Assembly (NCBI GenBank): GCA_041399065.1
Contig: JAWKTN010000011.1
Coordinates: 62,001 to 126,000 of the forward strand
Source: JAGQPD01 sp020426865
GTDB taxonomy: Bacteria; Planctomycetota; Planctomycetia; Pirellulales; Pirellulaceae
Length of the DNA stretch: 64,000 nt
Direction: 5' to 3'
This document shows positions 34,605 through 42,987 of this stretch, piece after piece (positions within the stretch are counted from its first letter, which is position 1; each line of letters starts with the position of its first letter). Position numbers and translations under genes: made by a program. The notes under the pieces are model-generated. The model saw nothing but the letters and a program-made list of their open reading frames with translations, had not been told where the DNA came from and searched no databases.

Positions 34605-36203
34605 ATGCGATTCAAAACATCCACGACGCTACTGATCGTGATCGTGACACTGGTCAGTTCCGCTTCTATTTGTCGGGGGCAAGGGTCGAATGATCCACGA
34701 CAGATCGATCGTCGACGGGAGTTGGTGGATGGTATCTTGCAGACATTGGTGGACGCCGAGATTCAGAGTATTCCGGATCGACTTCCTGGTGACCGAAGTG
34801 TGGTACAGCCGGCGCAATTGAGCCCCGAGATGCGCGAGGCACGTGCTGCGATCAGCGAACTCTCCGCAGACACGACGCGTTTGATCAACTCGCTTTATGG
34901 CGAGCAATCGTATTCGCAACAAGTGCGTCCCCTGTTGGGGGATGCGTTGCGGGTGAAGGCATCGACGGAAGTCATGCTGCAACTCAGCGAATACTACACG
35001 ATGCCGGTCGAGTTGATCATGGATTTCGAGGCCCTGGATCGGCAGTGGCGTTTGTTGAGCCAGCGCATCCGGCAGATTCCCACGTTAAGTTCAGGCGTGT
35101 TGCAGGCGGTCGAACGCGTTCATCAAAGCGATCGCAAGTTGGGTAAGCTGCTGGGGGTCCAGCCGCAAGTGGACCTGAACCAGTTGCAGCAAACGGCGAG
35201 TGGATTGGCCGGATCGTTCCGCAAGCTGGTCGAGGATGTGCAGCTATACACACGCAATACTCCCAGTCGCGATGCATTACTCAATGCCGGGCGTGGTGTT
35301 CAATTGCGTCTGAACGACTTTCGTCTGGCGATTCAACAATCGCGTCCGTACGACGATCTGACCGCGCGATACAAACTATTCCGCGATGGCTGGTACGCCA
35401 TGCGGCGAACGTTGCGGTTGGTCAATCACGCAACACTGCAGCGCGATATGCTGGAAATGGCGGCCGGCGATGATGCGATCCATCAGCTGCTGTGGTTGAA
35501 CAAGGAGCTCGACCGCGAGGAAGTGGCCTATCTCACCAGCGTGTTAGGGCGCGATAGTGACGGGCTCTTTGACGGAATCTCGCTTAAATCACTGATTCGA
35601 TTGCCCAGGGCTTCCGAGGTTGTGGGGGTCGTGCAGGAATTCAACCAACGAACCGCCGACTTTTCGCAATCAGTGGCGTCAAATGCCAAGATTGACGACT
35701 TGATATGGGATTTCCGTGTGCTCGAAGTCCAATGGCAGGCTGTGCGAGAGAAATTGGCCCCACTCAATCCAAAGTCGGGCGTGATCAGCCTGGACAATAT
35801 CGGCGAGATCGTCGCAGCGTTGCGCGAAGCGCTCGGAGTTCAGGACTTGATGGAGCAAAACGTGCCGGTGCAGCTGGCCAGTGACCTGGAATCTCTGGCG
35901 GATCAGTTGCACCAAGATATGGTTCGATACATCCGACGCCCCAGATACACGGCCAAGTTTGTTGCCGATGCCACGGGTGCGTCGTCACGGTTCTTGGATC
36001 TCGCGAAATACGCACACCAGGGAATTGTCGACAATCAAGATGCCGATCGCATGCGGCAGATCACCGATGCAATGGGCAGACAATGGACCGATGTCACCAA
36101 TACCATCAACCGTGTTCCGCCCGAAGAACAGCAAGTGCTGGTCCGTACCAGTGCGCAAATCCCCGCCGTCATGGCGAAATTGCAGTTGCTGTACGGTTAC
36201 TAG
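34605..36203 (+). CDS. Exported helical hypothetical protein
   Basis: A 532-residue protein from ATG 34605 (AAGGA upstream); the frame is open to 34482 but the signal peptide starts at 34605 (RFKTSTTLLIVIVTLVSSAS, cleavage near CRGQ). The mature part is almost all amphipathic helix with weakly repeated segments (LMDFEALDRQWRLLSQRIRQ-like and LIWDFRVLEVQWQAVREKL), suggesting an internal duplication. It has no known catalytic motif and no membrane anchor. It is probably a periplasmic structural or binding protein. Its stop codon is the first base triplet of a 13 bp tandem repeat. Confidence 0.75.
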   Translation: MRFKTSTTLLIVIVTLVSSASICRGQGSNDPRQIDRRRELVDGILQTLVDAEIQSIPDRLPGDRSVVQPAQLSPEMREARAAISELSADTTRLINSLYGEQSYSQQVRPLLGDALRVKASTEVMLQLSEYYTMPVELIMDFEALDRQWRLLSQRIRQIPTLSSGVLQAVERVHQSDRKLGKLLGVQPQVDLNQLQQTASGLAGSFRKLVEDVQLYTRNTPSRDALLNAGRGVQLRLNDFRLAIQQSRPYDDLTARYKLFRDGWYAMRRTLRLVNHATLQRDMLEMAAGDDAIHQLLWLNKELDREEVAYLTSVLGRDSDGLFDGISLKSLIRLPRASEVVGVVQEFNQRTADFSQSVASNAKIDDLIWDFRVLEVQWQAVREKLAPLNPKSGVISLDNIGEIVAALREALGVQDLMEQNVPVQLASDLESLADQLHQDMVRYIRRPRYTAKFVADATGASSRFLDLAKYAHQGIVDNQDADRMRQITDAMGRQWTDVTNTINRVPPEEQQVLVRTSAQIPAVMAKLQLLYGY

Positions 36204-36262
36204 CTTACGACACTAGCTTACGACACTAGCTTACGACACTAGCTTACGACACTAGCTTACGG
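36201..36262. repeat. 13 bp tandem repeat carrying the stop codons of two convergent genes
   Basis: TAGCTTACGACAC occurs four times in tandem (36201, 36214, 36227, 36240) with a fifth partial copy at 36253. The first TAG is the stop of the plus-strand helical protein. The CTA at 36252-36254 is the stop of the minus-strand GTPase. Each unit junction contains CTAG, which gives TAG on either strand. Confidence 0.95.
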
Positions 36263-36752
36263 CTAGCATCTGCCGTGCCAACTCCGCAAACGATTCATTC
36301 ACCCGTTCGCCGGTTTTGGCGCTGGTCGTTTGCACGTTCCAACCATCGCTTTTTAGCTCATCCAATGAGGCATCGCTGATCGCCCATTCGTCGACGAGAT
36401 CTAGTTTATTAACGAGCAAGATAAACGGGACGCTGCCCACGGTTTCGACCGCCCGTTGGTGCAACTTGTGAACCGTTTCCATCGATTCTGGTCGCGTCCC
36501 GTCAGCGACCAACAAGTAGCCCGCCATCCCCCGCAGGTAAGATGCATGTACCTGCTGGTATCCGTCTTCGCCGTGCAAGTCCCACAACATCATTCGCACA
36601 TCATGGCCATTGATATTGACAGCTTTCCGGTCGATTTTCACTCCGACAGTCGTCAAATACTGATCAGAGAATTTGCTGGTCACGAATTGACGCACTAAGC
36701 TGGTTTTGCCAACCGCGTACGAGCCAAGCATGCAAATTTTTTTCTGAATCAT
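36252..36752 (-). CDS. Rab/Ras-like small GTPase
   Basis: A 166-residue single-domain GTPase of eukaryote-like Ras/Rab type. G1 is GSYAVGKTSLV; a switch I Thr lies in YLTTVGVKID; G3 is LWDLHGEDGYQ (Glu where Ras has the catalytic Gln); G4 is NKLDLVD; G5 is TSAK. It lacks a C-terminal prenylation Cys. Such bacterial GTPases often work with Roadblock/longin-type partners. The next two minus-strand genes encode a large membrane protein with a candidate longin-like domain and a coiled-coil protein. The 118 bp gap to the upstream gene could contain a promoter or be within one operon. Confidence 0.9.
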   Translation of the reverse strand: MIQKKICMLGSYAVGKTSLVRQFVTSKFSDQYLTTVGVKIDRKAVNINGHDVRMMLWDLHGEDGYQQVHASYLRGMAGYLLVADGTRPESMETVHKLHQRAVETVGSVPFILLVNKLDLVDEWAISDASLDELKSDGWNVQTTSAKTGERVNESFAELARQMLAVS

Positions 36753-36870
36753 TGTGTCGTTATCATCGTGTCGTTGATCGCTCCGCGATCACCTGATGTC
36801 GCCAGTCGTACTGCGATCCGTTCATGAAACAGGCCGCGTTTGCCTGACGCCCACCTAACCTACGATACGA

Positions 36871-39204
36871 TTAATGACCGTCATTGACTATATGGAATGT
36901 TACACTTCTGGGGGGTGTTTGGCTACTAGTCGTCCGTTGTTCGGCGGTGGACCGTTCGGCGATCGGACGCAGCCAACGGGTCGGTATGCCTCGGTCGATC
37001 AAGTGACCAGTAACCTGTTCGGCCCAATTTGTCCCGAGTAATTCACCCGTTGCGTCTCCGGGGGACGCGACGCCGCGCCCCCGCACTTCAATTCGAACCT
37101 GCACACGATTCCTTTCGGCTACGGCGATGATCTGGCGAATCACTTGTGCGGCGTCGTCGAGCTGTTGTTTGCTGGCCGACAACACGTACGTATCCTCCCT
37201 GCCGGCCTCAATGACGATGGCACTTAGCTGCTCACGCAGCGAAGGCTTGCGCACCGATTCGGGCTCACGGACCTGCGACAAGTCGAATGCGGGCAGGCCG
37301 CTGGTGTTCGACAGTTTCTCCTGTGCATACTTGGTCCAGCCATGCGAGGCCGCGCCAGTAAAGGTGAGTTTCCCGCCCTGATAGTCGACCCATACGGTCG
37401 ACGGGAGCTTGATTGCCGCATCGAGCCGCTGTCGCACAAAGGACTCGTCAAGACAATAGTACGACTGCCACTGAAGATGCAGTTTGCTCCGATCAACGGC
37501 TGGTCCATCGAGCAGTTGGTGGGGATCGTGAACGAGGGGGTCGCGCTTTCCCTCAAAAAAATACTCGTCATCACGAATCTCCGCCGAAACGATCTCGACA
37601 CCTGCCAACTCCCGGACGACATCCAGCCACTGTTGCCAGGCGGGATAGGTAATGGTCAACTGTGTTTCGTCCGTCGAGCGTTGTGGCAACGTCAATTCCG
37701 CCAACGTGCGGGCGCGTGATACAAATTCAATTGGCGCTGTTCCGACCAACAGCAACTTCCCTTCCGCGACGCGAATCTCCGCACCATGCGGCGGCTGCAA
37801 CGCCGCTGTTGCTCGCCATGTCTCAAACGCATCGTCGGGGCATTCGTAGGGTGCGAATTCCATCCGAACGCCGTCTTGGACCGCGGTCTGATTCGCCAGC
37901 AGTTTTTCGGGGTCTCTCGCCAACGGATCACGCAGCCCTCGGACGAAGTATCCCGCGCTGTCGCGCCCCGATTCGGTTACCACAACTCCCGGTTCGTCGC
38001 GCAGTTGCTTCAGGAACTGCAACCAATCGGAATCGCGATCCTTGACCTGAGCCCAATCCCAATGTTGAATCTGCGGAAAGCGGCTAGTTCGTTCGCTGAC
38101 ACGTTCCAGCCACTCGTGTCGAGCTTCTCCCGTAATTGTGACCGTCCCGTGGTCGTAGCTCAATTGTACCGACGGAGGAAGATCCAACGCCGTGGACAAC
38201 CGACGGGTCCAATATCGATCCTGAACCAACTGAAATAGCCACCAACCAATCGCGCCAATCAGCAGCAACGGGATGGCCCAGCCGATGATACGTCCGACGG
38301 AGAGTCCCTTTCGACGATTGGTCGCCCGGTACTCCGCGACCAACAGTGGTTCCAGCAGCTCCTCCGCCGGCTGCATTGCGGTGTCATCGCCGGCGAATGA
38401 CGCCAGAGGTTCACGATAGTCGACATGGATTTGCTCGAGCGTTTCGATCAGTCTCTCGCGAAGTTCCTGCGGAGGATAGCCGCGAAAGGCGACCGCTAGT
38501 ACCGCTTCCGGACCGTCTTCCACCCACACCGTGCGATCGCCGACTTGCATTGCATCGAGCATATCGGCACTGTTTCCGCCGAAGGAGTCGCGCACAAAAT
38601 CCCGGATCGCCGTTAGCATCCCGGAAACCAAGTCAGCATCTTTTTCCCTGTCGGCGGATGTGGAAGCTTGGGCGAGAAGCAGTCCCGAGTCCCGATGGAT
38701 GAGCAGCACTTGTTCGATGCGATAGATCAAAGTGTGCAGCAGGACTACCTCGGCAAACGGCTTGCCAGTTCGCATTGCTTCCATGCGCCATTGCAGGCCT
38801 TTCCACGAAAAACTATGTTCGAGCGTCTGATTGAGGCTTTCGACCATCGAGCTGATGGCCTGGCGAATGGAACGTCGGATCGCCGGACCCATGATCGGTG
38901 CAATGACGTCAACGAGTCCTTGCGGGTTGCGGCGAATTGAATCTTGAAATGCATCGGTCAGCGTGGGCGCCAGTGCCTTCGCCAAATGATGGTCGCGCTG
39001 GCTGCCGCGTCGTACCGCTTCCGGAAGGATTTGGCTCAGCTTTTCCGCGTCGACGGAGATGTGTTCGACTTGTTCTTCAAGGTCGTCAAGCCGGTGCTGT
39101 TCGGGCTGTACCAGCAATCGACGCAGTTCCTGCATCGCCTCGGCGCCGCGGGGGACGGCACGTCGAGGCGTCGAGGCCGGCCGATCGTTACTCGCTGAAC
39201 TCAT
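36871..39204 (-). CDS. Membrane-anchored protein with longin-like, BON-like and degenerate OmpA-like regions
   Basis: A 777-residue protein from ATG 39204. Residues 1-290 are cytoplasmic: a helical part (LDDLEEQVEHISVDAEKLSQ) and, at about 160-255, a segment VLLIHRDSGLLLAQAS...DLVSGMLTAIRDFVRD...EAVLAVAFRGY resembling Roadblock/longin-type domains. One helix (IIGWAIPLLLIGAIGWWLF, about 305-327) spans the membrane. The outer part has three BON-like strands-and-helices (VQLSYDHGTVTITGEARHEW is one) and two linked repeats with RDPLxxDPxxLL. The end (VQVRIEVRGRG...VTGHLIDRGIPTRWLRPIA) aligns with OmpA but lacks the Asp and Arg that grip peptidoglycan. I recall similar GTPase-linked proteins in other bacteria, not a proven function. 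Confidence 0.75.
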   Translation of the reverse strand: MSSASNDRPASTPRRAVPRGAEAMQELRRLLVQPEQHRLDDLEEQVEHISVDAEKLSQILPEAVRRGSQRDHHLAKALAPTLTDAFQDSIRRNPQGLVDVIAPIMGPAIRRSIRQAISSMVESLNQTLEHSFSWKGLQWRMEAMRTGKPFAEVVLLHTLIYRIEQVLLIHRDSGLLLAQASTSADREKDADLVSGMLTAIRDFVRDSFGGNSADMLDAMQVGDRTVWVEDGPEAVLAVAFRGYPPQELRERLIETLEQIHVDYREPLASFAGDDTAMQPAEELLEPLLVAEYRATNRRKGLSVGRIIGWAIPLLLIGAIGWWLFQLVQDRYWTRRLSTALDLPPSVQLSYDHGTVTITGEARHEWLERVSERTSRFPQIQHWDWAQVKDRDSDWLQFLKQLRDEPGVVVTESGRDSAGYFVRGLRDPLARDPEKLLANQTAVQDGVRMEFAPYECPDDAFETWRATAALQPPHGAEIRVAEGKLLLVGTAPIEFVSRARTLAELTLPQRSTDETQLTITYPAWQQWLDVVRELAGVEIVSAEIRDDEYFFEGKRDPLVHDPHQLLDGPAVDRSKLHLQWQSYYCLDESFVRQRLDAAIKLPSTVWVDYQGGKLTFTGAASHGWTKYAQEKLSNTSGLPAFDLSQVREPESVRKPSLREQLSAIVIEAGREDTYVLSASKQQLDDAAQVIRQIIAVAERNRVQVRIEVRGRGVASPGDATGELLGTNWAEQVTGHLIDRGIPTRWLRPIAERSTAEQRTTSSQTPPRSVTFHIVNDGH

Positions 39205-39252
39205 ACAACTTGCTTCAAGATATTGCCCAAAAACGACGTCGTGCATCGGAGA

Positions 39253-39792
39253 TTACGTTTCGTCGCTCAACCGCTCCGACAACTCATGCAACAACGTCCG
39301 AAGACTGTCACGACTGACCTTGTCACTCTTCAACTTGCTGAAACTGTCCTGCAACGAGCGATGAATCATCGCATGTTGTGCGTCAAGCTGCTCCCGCAAC
39401 AACGCCGCCTGGTCCAATGTGTGCTGACGCAACGTCTGCTCCGTATGAACCAGCCGCTCGTTCAGTCGGGCCATGTTTTCCACTAACTGCGACAGTTTGG
39501 TGCGCATCTCCTCCTGGTGCTGCTGCTGGATTGCCGCCAGTCTCGCCTGCTCGGCCTGGAGCTGCTCCTGTACCGCAACCAGTTCGCTTCGCAATGTCTG
39601 TTCCATCGCCTGACTGCGGTCGCGAATCGATTCTTCGATACGCTGTGTCTCCTCCGACAGACGTGTCTCCATCTGTGACGCACGCATGTCTTGTGCGCGC
39701 AACTGTGATCCGAAGAGAATCTCCCGGACTTGCTCCAACCGATGTTGCTCCTCCATCGTCGGATCCGGTGACTCGTGCTCTGCTGCGTTCAT
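39253..39792 (-). CDS. Coiled-coil protein of the GTPase/OmpA-like gene group
   Basis: A 179-residue, almost wholly coiled-coil protein. After an acidic N-terminus it has LEQVREILFGSQLRAQDMRA, then long Glu/Gln/Arg heptads (LRSELVAVQEQLQAEQARLA) to the end (LLHELSERLSDET). It has no signal or membrane segment, so it is cytoplasmic. It ends 48 bp before the OmpA-like gene and is probably cotranscribed. A scaffold or adaptor for the GTPase/membrane protein pair is the best inference. Confidence 0.72.
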   Translation of the reverse strand: MNAAEHESPDPTMEEQHRLEQVREILFGSQLRAQDMRASQMETRLSEETQRIEESIRDRSQAMEQTLRSELVAVQEQLQAEQARLAAIQQQHQEEMRTKLSQLVENMARLNERLVHTEQTLRQHTLDQAALLREQLDAQHAMIHRSLQDSFSKLKSDKVSRDSLRTLLHELSERLSDET

Positions 39793-40108
39793 GGTGATCC
39801 CTCGATCAATGGAATTGTCCGCTTGCCCGTACCTATCCGTTCATGATAACCTCGCGCGATCTCCTATCCTCGCCAGATTCTTATGGATTTCGCCAGTCGA
39901 TGCAACGATTGTAACGACTGCAGTGCCAGCAACACGTGACCGGTCACGCCGATTGTGACGATTGTTCCCAAGTCGTTTCGCATCGTCGGTGTGTCGCCCG
40001 CAATTGCGGCGGAGTTGCTGCGGTGGCGCCGCCGAAATCGTAATGTACGGTTCCGTAATATCTTCAGAAAATGGTCGTGCACGGTAACACCAAGCCAAGG
40101 ATGGCAAG
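39793..40108. other. Divergent intergenic region
   Basis: 316 bp between the coiled-coil gene (minus) and the beta-barrel gene (plus). It must contain promoters for both. Overlapping frames on both strands are short shadows. I see no clear operator or terminator; AAGGATGG precedes the plus-strand ATG. Confidence 0.5.
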
Positions 40109-41545
40109 ATGAATACGTCTCGCACACTCGCGATGCTCCTGCGCTTTGACGCTGGATACCCAATCCACTGTGCGAAATCGGCGTTGTTATCGGTTTGTGT
40201 GCTCCTTTCATTCGCCGCCGCCGACGAGTCGTACGACGCTGACGACGACACCTATGCCGGCATCGCTGCGCCGTACTCTTCGCCGTACTCGGCGCTGGAC
40301 GGTGTGGCGCTGGACGGTGTGGCGCTGGACGGTGTGGTGCTGGAAGGTGCGGTGCTGGAAGGTGCGGTGCTGGAAGGTGCGGCGCTGGACGATCCCGACG
40401 ATACCTACGTCATGCCGACCCAGGCGACGCAATCGCTGCTGGGTGGTTTTTTGCCGCTGGTCACCTCGCCGGCGCGCTTCGGCCAGACTGATCAATTGCG
40501 ACAGGATCAAAACGCGCGAAACGATTATGTCTGGTCCAGTACCCGCATGCGTTTGGCACCGGTTCCCGAAATGTTCGGTGACTTCTTCTTCCGAGGTGGC
40601 AGTATTGCGTTCGGTCCGTTCGCCGCAGGTGGACCGACGGTCGGGATCCCGGTCGCCGGTGGGAGTCGCCGGATGTTGGTCGCCGAACACAACCGTGCCT
40701 TGCCGACGGATCGCGTATTCTTCGACTACAACCATTACCATAACGCCTACGAATTCGTGACGCCGGCGGGACTTTCCCATTTGTCCGTCGACCGCCTGCT
40801 GTTCGGTGCCGAAAAGACTTTTTGGAATGGTCTAGCATCGGTGGAATTGCGGCTCCCCTTCACCGGTGATGTCGATTTCACCGACGCTGCCAGCGGAGTA
40901 GGTGTCGATGGGGGAAACGTCGGTAACCTATCGGTCATCTTCAAGGGGGTGATGACGACGTACAGTGATTCGATTCTGTCCGCGGGGTTGGGGCTCGACC
41001 TTCCAACCGGAAGCGATGCACTGCTGAATTTTGGCGCGGCAGCATTCGAAGTCCAGGATGACATTGTCTATCTTTCGCCGTTTCTGGCATGGCAGCAACG
41101 AAACGGATGTCGGTCGTTCCTCAACGCCTTTGCGCAGGTCGACGCACCATTAGGTGGCAATCGGCTGTTCGTCGATAACCGTGGGATTACCCCCAACGCA
41201 AGTTTGGGGCGGATCAACGAACAGACGCTGTTGCACCTGAACGCCTCGTGGGGACACTGGCTGTGGCAGAATGACTGTCGGTTCTCACGCGGTCTGACGT
41301 CGTTAGCCGCGTTACTGGAATTGCATTACGTCGCTACGTTAGACGACGCGGCGACACTTGCCACCGCCGGAATCACTGCCGGTGAAACTAGAAATCGCAC
41401 ACAGATCGTCAATACGACGCTCGGCGCACATAGTGAATTCAACCAGCATACGTCGCTGCGTGTGGGAGCCGTGTTTCCCTTGACGGAGGCGCCCGAGCGG
41501 TTGTTTGATGCCGAATTAACGGTGCAATTGCGACGGCGGTTCTAG
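40109..41545 (+). CDS. Predicted outer-membrane beta-barrel protein with pentapeptide tandem repeat
   Basis: A 478-residue exported protein. An N-terminal hydrophobic signal (ALLSVCVLLSFAAADES) is preceded by an unusual ~25-residue extension. A low-complexity tract of alternating ALDGV and VLEGA pentapeptides (residues about 62-94) follows. The rest is rich in alternating strands (LSVIFKGVMTTYSDSILSAG, LGLDLPTGSDALLNFGAAAF, TSLRVGAVFPLTEAPERLFD) and ends in Phe (VQLRRRF), as outer-membrane barrels do. No specific family is recognised, though similar barrel proteins are numerous in planctomycetes. A good ribosome-binding site supports ATG 40109. Confidence 0.72.
   Translation: MNTSRTLAMLLRFDAGYPIHCAKSALLSVCVLLSFAAADESYDADDDTYAGIAAPYSSPYSALDGVALDGVALDGVVLEGAVLEGAVLEGAALDDPDDTYVMPTQATQSLLGGFLPLVTSPARFGQTDQLRQDQNARNDYVWSSTRMRLAPVPEMFGDFFFRGGSIAFGPFAAGGPTVGIPVAGGSRRMLVAEHNRALPTDRVFFDYNHYHNAYEFVTPAGLSHLSVDRLLFGAEKTFWNGLASVELRLPFTGDVDFTDAASGVGVDGGNVGNLSVIFKGVMTTYSDSILSAGLGLDLPTGSDALLNFGAAAFEVQDDIVYLSPFLAWQQRNGCRSFLNAFAQVDAPLGGNRLFVDNRGITPNASLGRINEQTLLHLNASWGHWLWQNDCRFSRGLTSLAALLELHYVATLDDAATLATAGITAGETRNRTQIVNTTLGAHSEFNQHTSLRVGAVFPLTEAPERLFDAELTVQLRRRF
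40293..40391 (+). repeat. In-frame 15 bp tandem repeat in the beta-barrel gene
   Basis: Three copies of GCGCTGGACGGTGTG are followed by three of GTGCTGGAAGGTGCG and a partial copy. They code for ALDGV x3 and VLEGA x3. Nearly exact DNA repeats of this kind change length by slippage without breaking the frame. Confidence 0.95.
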
Positions 41546-41880
41546 ACGGCGACTCCTAGACGGCGACTCGCTCCGATTCAGCCCGCAGGTGATTCGTGTT
41601 TCGCGCGGCCTTTGAAATTGCTTGCTGCTAAGAAACGAGCCGGCGGGCTTGGCCACAAAGGCCTCCCCCGCCGGACTCAGGCACCAGAGGGTCGCGTCAA
41701 TATGCGGTGAAAATGCGAAGGACCAAACGGTCGCTTCGGCGTTTTGGGCGTTTTTTGCAGCGTTTTGTCTGCTACCCAGAACATTGCCGCCGCGGCGGCG
41801 AACCGGACAAAAAAATTTTTTTGCCGCTCGCCCAAGTGCTGGTCCGCCGTTCATCGCACGCGTGCGGTACGTGGAATCGC
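41542..41880. other. Intergenic region with a stop-codon duplication and a poly-A/T palindrome
   Basis: CTAGACGGCGACTC is duplicated at 41542-41555 and 41556-41569, and the first copy holds the stop of the beta-barrel gene. Farther on, AAAAAAATTTTTTT (41809-41822) lies between GC-rich blocks and might serve as a weak terminator for either convergent gene. No gene is supported here. Confidence 0.6.
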
Positions 41881-42987
41881 TTAGCCGGCTTTGCGGCGGG
41901 GCTGAGCCGGATCGGTCCAATGTGGCGGACGCAGAATGGGTGCTGGTGGCACAAAGTGAGGGCCAATGCGACCGGTCGTGGACCGATCCCATTGATGTTG
42001 CTGGACGGCCTCGTGAATCTGCTCGGCGATCATCACCGCGTGATGGCCATCGTGACCGGTGACTTGCGGTGCTGTTCGGTGGCGAATGCAATCGACAAAG
42101 TCCCGCAATTCGTCCGCCAGTGCATTGCATTGGGGAACGTCAAGATCGGTGCGGGGCATCACGAGTTCAAAAAAGCTGTCGCGTAGCGAATTACGCTGAT
42201 CGGCCGACAGTTGCTCGACGTTCGTGGCGTCGATTTCGGCAGCACCGTGGGCGTTGACCACAGTAGCGGTGCGACTGGCAAAGTCGATCAACGTATGAGA
42301 GTCGCAGGAGACGGCTTGCATCGTACGTTGGGCGACGGTGCTGACGCGCGAGGCGAATAGGTCGGCGACACAGCCATTGGCGAGATGAAGTCTTGCCTGA
42401 ACCCAATCTTCGTTCTCGCCGACGCGGCTGATGCCCATGGCATCTGTCTGGATCACGTGACTGGCCGTTGCTGAAAGAACGAGGTCGATATCGTGAATCA
42501 TTAGGTCTAACACGACACTGACGTCGGTCGAGCGGAACGTGTAGGTGCTGCTACGATGGCCTTGAAAATAGCGTGCATCGTGCAGGAAAGGTCGAGCGGC
42601 GACCCAGGCGGGATTGAATCGCTCGATGTGTCCAACTTGCAGAATGGCTTGGCTGCGCTGGGCGGCCTCGAGGATCCGAAGTGCTTCGGCCGATGTGGCT
42701 GCCAAGGGCTTTTCGACGAGCACATGGATGCCATGGTCAAGGAGGAACTGTGCGGCCTGGCAATGTCCGTGCGTTGGCGTGGCGATTACGGCCGCGTCAA
42801 CGAGTCCGACCAGGTCCTGGAAGTGTTCGCGGGCAGCGAAATCGCAGAGTGAATGAGCATGATCGCGGGCGATGGGGTCCGGGTCGACGACGGTTACCAG
42901 TTGCACGTCGGGCATGTCCGCAATGAGTCGCGCGTGAATGCGGCCCAGATGTCCGACGCCGACGACAGCCATTCGCAACTTTTTCAC
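41881..42987 (-). CDS. Gfo/Idh/MocA family oxidoreductase
   Basis: A 368-residue NAD(P)-dependent oxidoreductase. GTG 42987 is chosen: it overlaps the lpxA stop (GTGA) and GGAGG lies five bases upstream. The Rossmann fold starts at LRMAVVGVGHLGRIHARLI, followed by EKPLAATSAEALRI with the catalytic EKP, and GHIERFNPAWVAARPF. The C-terminal ~50 residues are Pro/Arg-rich and atypical. In planctomycetes and relatives such a gene commonly follows lpxA, and its neighbours imply a sugar-nucleotide step in lipid A or surface-polysaccharide formation. The substrate is unknown. Confidence 0.9.
   Translation of the reverse strand: MKKLRMAVVGVGHLGRIHARLIADMPDVQLVTVVDPDPIARDHAHSLCDFAAREHFQDLVGLVDAAVIATPTHGHCQAAQFLLDHGIHVLVEKPLAATSAEALRILEAAQRSQAILQVGHIERFNPAWVAARPFLHDARYFQGHRSSTYTFRSTDVSVVLDLMIHDIDLVLSATASHVIQTDAMGISRVGENEDWVQARLHLANGCVADLFASRVSTVAQRTMQAVSCDSHTLIDFASRTATVVNAHGAAEIDATNVEQLSADQRNSLRDSFFELVMPRTDLDVPQCNALADELRDFVDCIRHRTAPQVTGHDGHHAVMIAEQIHEAVQQHQWDRSTTGRIGPHFVPPAPILRPPHWTDPAQPRRKAG

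Noticed and set aside
41516..42130. 204-codon minus-strand frame
   Set aside because: Mostly antisense or out of frame with the Gfo/Idh/MocA gene and the intergenic region; no start signal.
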